Origin: an archaeon
GTDB lineage: Archaea > Asgardarchaeota > Hermodarchaeia > Hermodarchaeales > Hermodarchaeaceae
DNA length: 15,937 nucleotides
Assembly: GCA_016550415.1 (NCBI GenBank)
Contig: JABXGU010000299.1
Coordinates: forward strand, 1-15,937
Direction of reading: 5' to 3'
Of this stretch, positions 15,110 through 15,937 are shown piece by piece (within the stretch, counting starts at the first letter, position 1; every line of letters begins with the position of its first letter). A program made the position numbers and the translations under genes. The notes below the pieces were generated by a model. That model saw only the letters and a list, made by a program, of their open reading frames with translations. It was not told where the DNA came from and did no database searches.

Positions 15110-15933
15110 GATAATCGTAGAAGATGTTCAGCCAACTCATTATCACGAGCAGCTACGAGGCTGTATTTTTCATCATTTGTACATTTGCCTGCGAGGACTT
15201 GTCCCCTTTGGTCAAGTAGAGATACACCTGATTCGCGAAGAATCAATGATGCTGCAGCTAAGTCTGTTCCACGGAAGACCCCTCTTAAATCAACAAAGCC
15301 ATCAATTGTACCATCTGCCACATAGCATAGTTCAAGAGCATTGCTACCCAAATGGCGAGTATATCGAACTGGTTTTGTCTGTAATTTACTTGAAACTTGA
15401 AATGCCTTTAATGATGGAAAATCCGAATCAACACCGACAACACACTTGTCAAATTGCCCTGATTTGGATGGTCTTATTTTTTCAAAATCACGATAGGCGC
15501 CTCCTCCACGAACAGCATGATAACACCGACCTGAAAAAAGATCTAGAACAACTGCTACCTCTACACCACTAAAGGTCAATTCAGTACCAAATGCGATAGC
15601 AATACAGCAAATGTGTAAGCCATGAATTAGATTCATGCTCCCGTCAATTGGATCCAAAAGAACAAAGCCATTTGGACGCTGACCAATAATCTGAACACCT
15701 GCTTCCTCACTAATAAGGGTGAATGACACAAAGTTCTGCAGGTATTCAATAACTGCTTTTTCTGCAAGATAGTCAAAGCCAACGGTTTCATCACCGCCAG
15801 CTCCAATACCCACTACATCATAGCATTCTGGCTGATGCAGACATGAAAGAACCCTTAGACGAGCTACACTTGAAGCGTTTCGCAAATGACGAAGCCATGC
15901 CCTTCGAGATGAAACTAAAGAAAAAGAAGACAC
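15091..15933 (-). CDS. Inositol monophosphatase/fructose-1,6-bisphosphatase family phosphatase
   Basis: An Mg-dependent sugar- or inositol-phosphate phosphatase; archaeal members often hydrolyse both inositol-1-phosphate and fructose-1,6-bisphosphate. The protein (280 residues as shown) has LISEEAG (Glu76/77), the signature LLDPIDGSMNLIHG (Asp94, Asp97, with GS for the usual GT), AVRGGGAY, and a late GTDLAAASLILRESGV with Asp224 as the third metal ligand. The usual Trp before that Asp is Thr. The GTG start at 15933 is the only plausible one inside the window, but the frame is still open at the window edge, so the true start may lie beyond. The first helix looks almost complete, so little is likely missing. 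The gene converges with UPF0147. Confidence 0.88.
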   Translation of the reverse strand: MSSFSLVSSRRAWLRHLRNASSVARLRVLSCLHQPECYDVVGIGAGGDETVGFDYLAEKAVIEYLQNFVSFTLISEEAGVQIIGQRPNGFVLLDPIDGSMNLIHGLHICCIAIAFGTELTFSGVEVAVVLDLFSGRCYHAVRGGGAYRDFEKIRPSKSGQFDKCVVGVDSDFPSLKAFQVSSKLQTKPVRYTRHLGSNALELCYVADGTIDGFVDLRGVFRGTDLAAASLILRESGVSLLDQRGQVLAGKCTNDEKYSLVAARDNELAEHLLRLSRSKKK

Positions 15934-15937
15934 ATAA

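Noticed and set aside
1..15937. CRISPR array, transposon, integrase, tRNA or rRNA genes
   Set aside because: No regular repeats, transposase or integrase motifs, or tRNA-like folds were seen; intergenic gaps are all below about 120 nt.

Overview
The window looks like ordinary chromosomal DNA from an archaeon. It has a single-transmembrane Sec61-beta, a Hef-type helicase/nuclease, UPF0147, DUF2070 and a Sjogren-autoantigen-type zinc-ribbon protein, which are all archaeal families. It also has a four-subunit pyruvate:ferredoxin oxidoreductase, TATA-like promoter boxes, and mixed ATG/GTG/TTG starts with Shine-Dalgarno sites. The Hef fusion argues against Crenarchaeota, where XPF lacks the helicase. 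A probable homologue of the eukaryotic proteasome chaperone PAC3 would fit an Asgard or deep euryarchaeal-type lineage, but the lineage cannot be fixed from this sequence alone. G+C is moderate, roughly 40-45% by eye. I see no mobile element, tRNA, rRNA or CRISPR array.

Layout. 48-1376 (-) is glyA, divergent from the Sec61-beta gene (1494-1685, +). A short metallo-beta-lactamase nuclease gene follows (1771-2814, +) and converges, with a 9-nt gap, on an HD-domain phosphohydrolase gene (2824-4086, -). From 4170 to 11939 every gene is on the minus strand. In transcription order these are a PRC-barrel protein (11939-11607), a PUA/PP-loop/ferredoxin protein (11539-9572), the membrane protein DUF2070 (9540-7669), porC-porD-porA-porB (7596-4610) and the PAC3-like gene (4532-4170). 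At about 11960-12044 a divergent promoter separates the PRC-barrel gene from hef (12045-14324, +). Hef converges, with a 6-nt gap, on the zinc-ribbon gene (14331-14687, -). That gene shares a divergent promoter with the UPF0147 gene (14775-15056, +). The window closes with an inositol-monophosphatase-family gene (15091-15933, -), whose start may lie beyond the edge.

How the genes work together. The only clear pathway operon is porCDAB, whose tight spacing (1-nt overlap, 18 nt, 6 nt) means coordinated synthesis of one complex that splits pyruvate and reduces ferredoxin. GlyA supplies one-carbon units and glycine. Sec61-beta belongs to the protein-export channel, Hef to replication-fork repair, and the MBL protein to nucleic-acid processing. 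The rest are conserved archaeal genes of poorly known function.

Most unusual points. (1) The strand composition flips abruptly inside porB near 5150: the plus strand is A/C-rich on the left and G/T-rich on the right. (2) A PAC3-like small protein is encoded just downstream of porB. (3) The PP-loop protein carries an APS-reductase-like CC...CxxC cysteine pattern together with a PUA-type domain and a two-cluster ferredoxin tail. (4) Small perfect palindromes sit in promoter regions ahead of the HD gene and porC, and overlapping hairpins precede the MBL gene. I do not see a convincing new multi-gene system.
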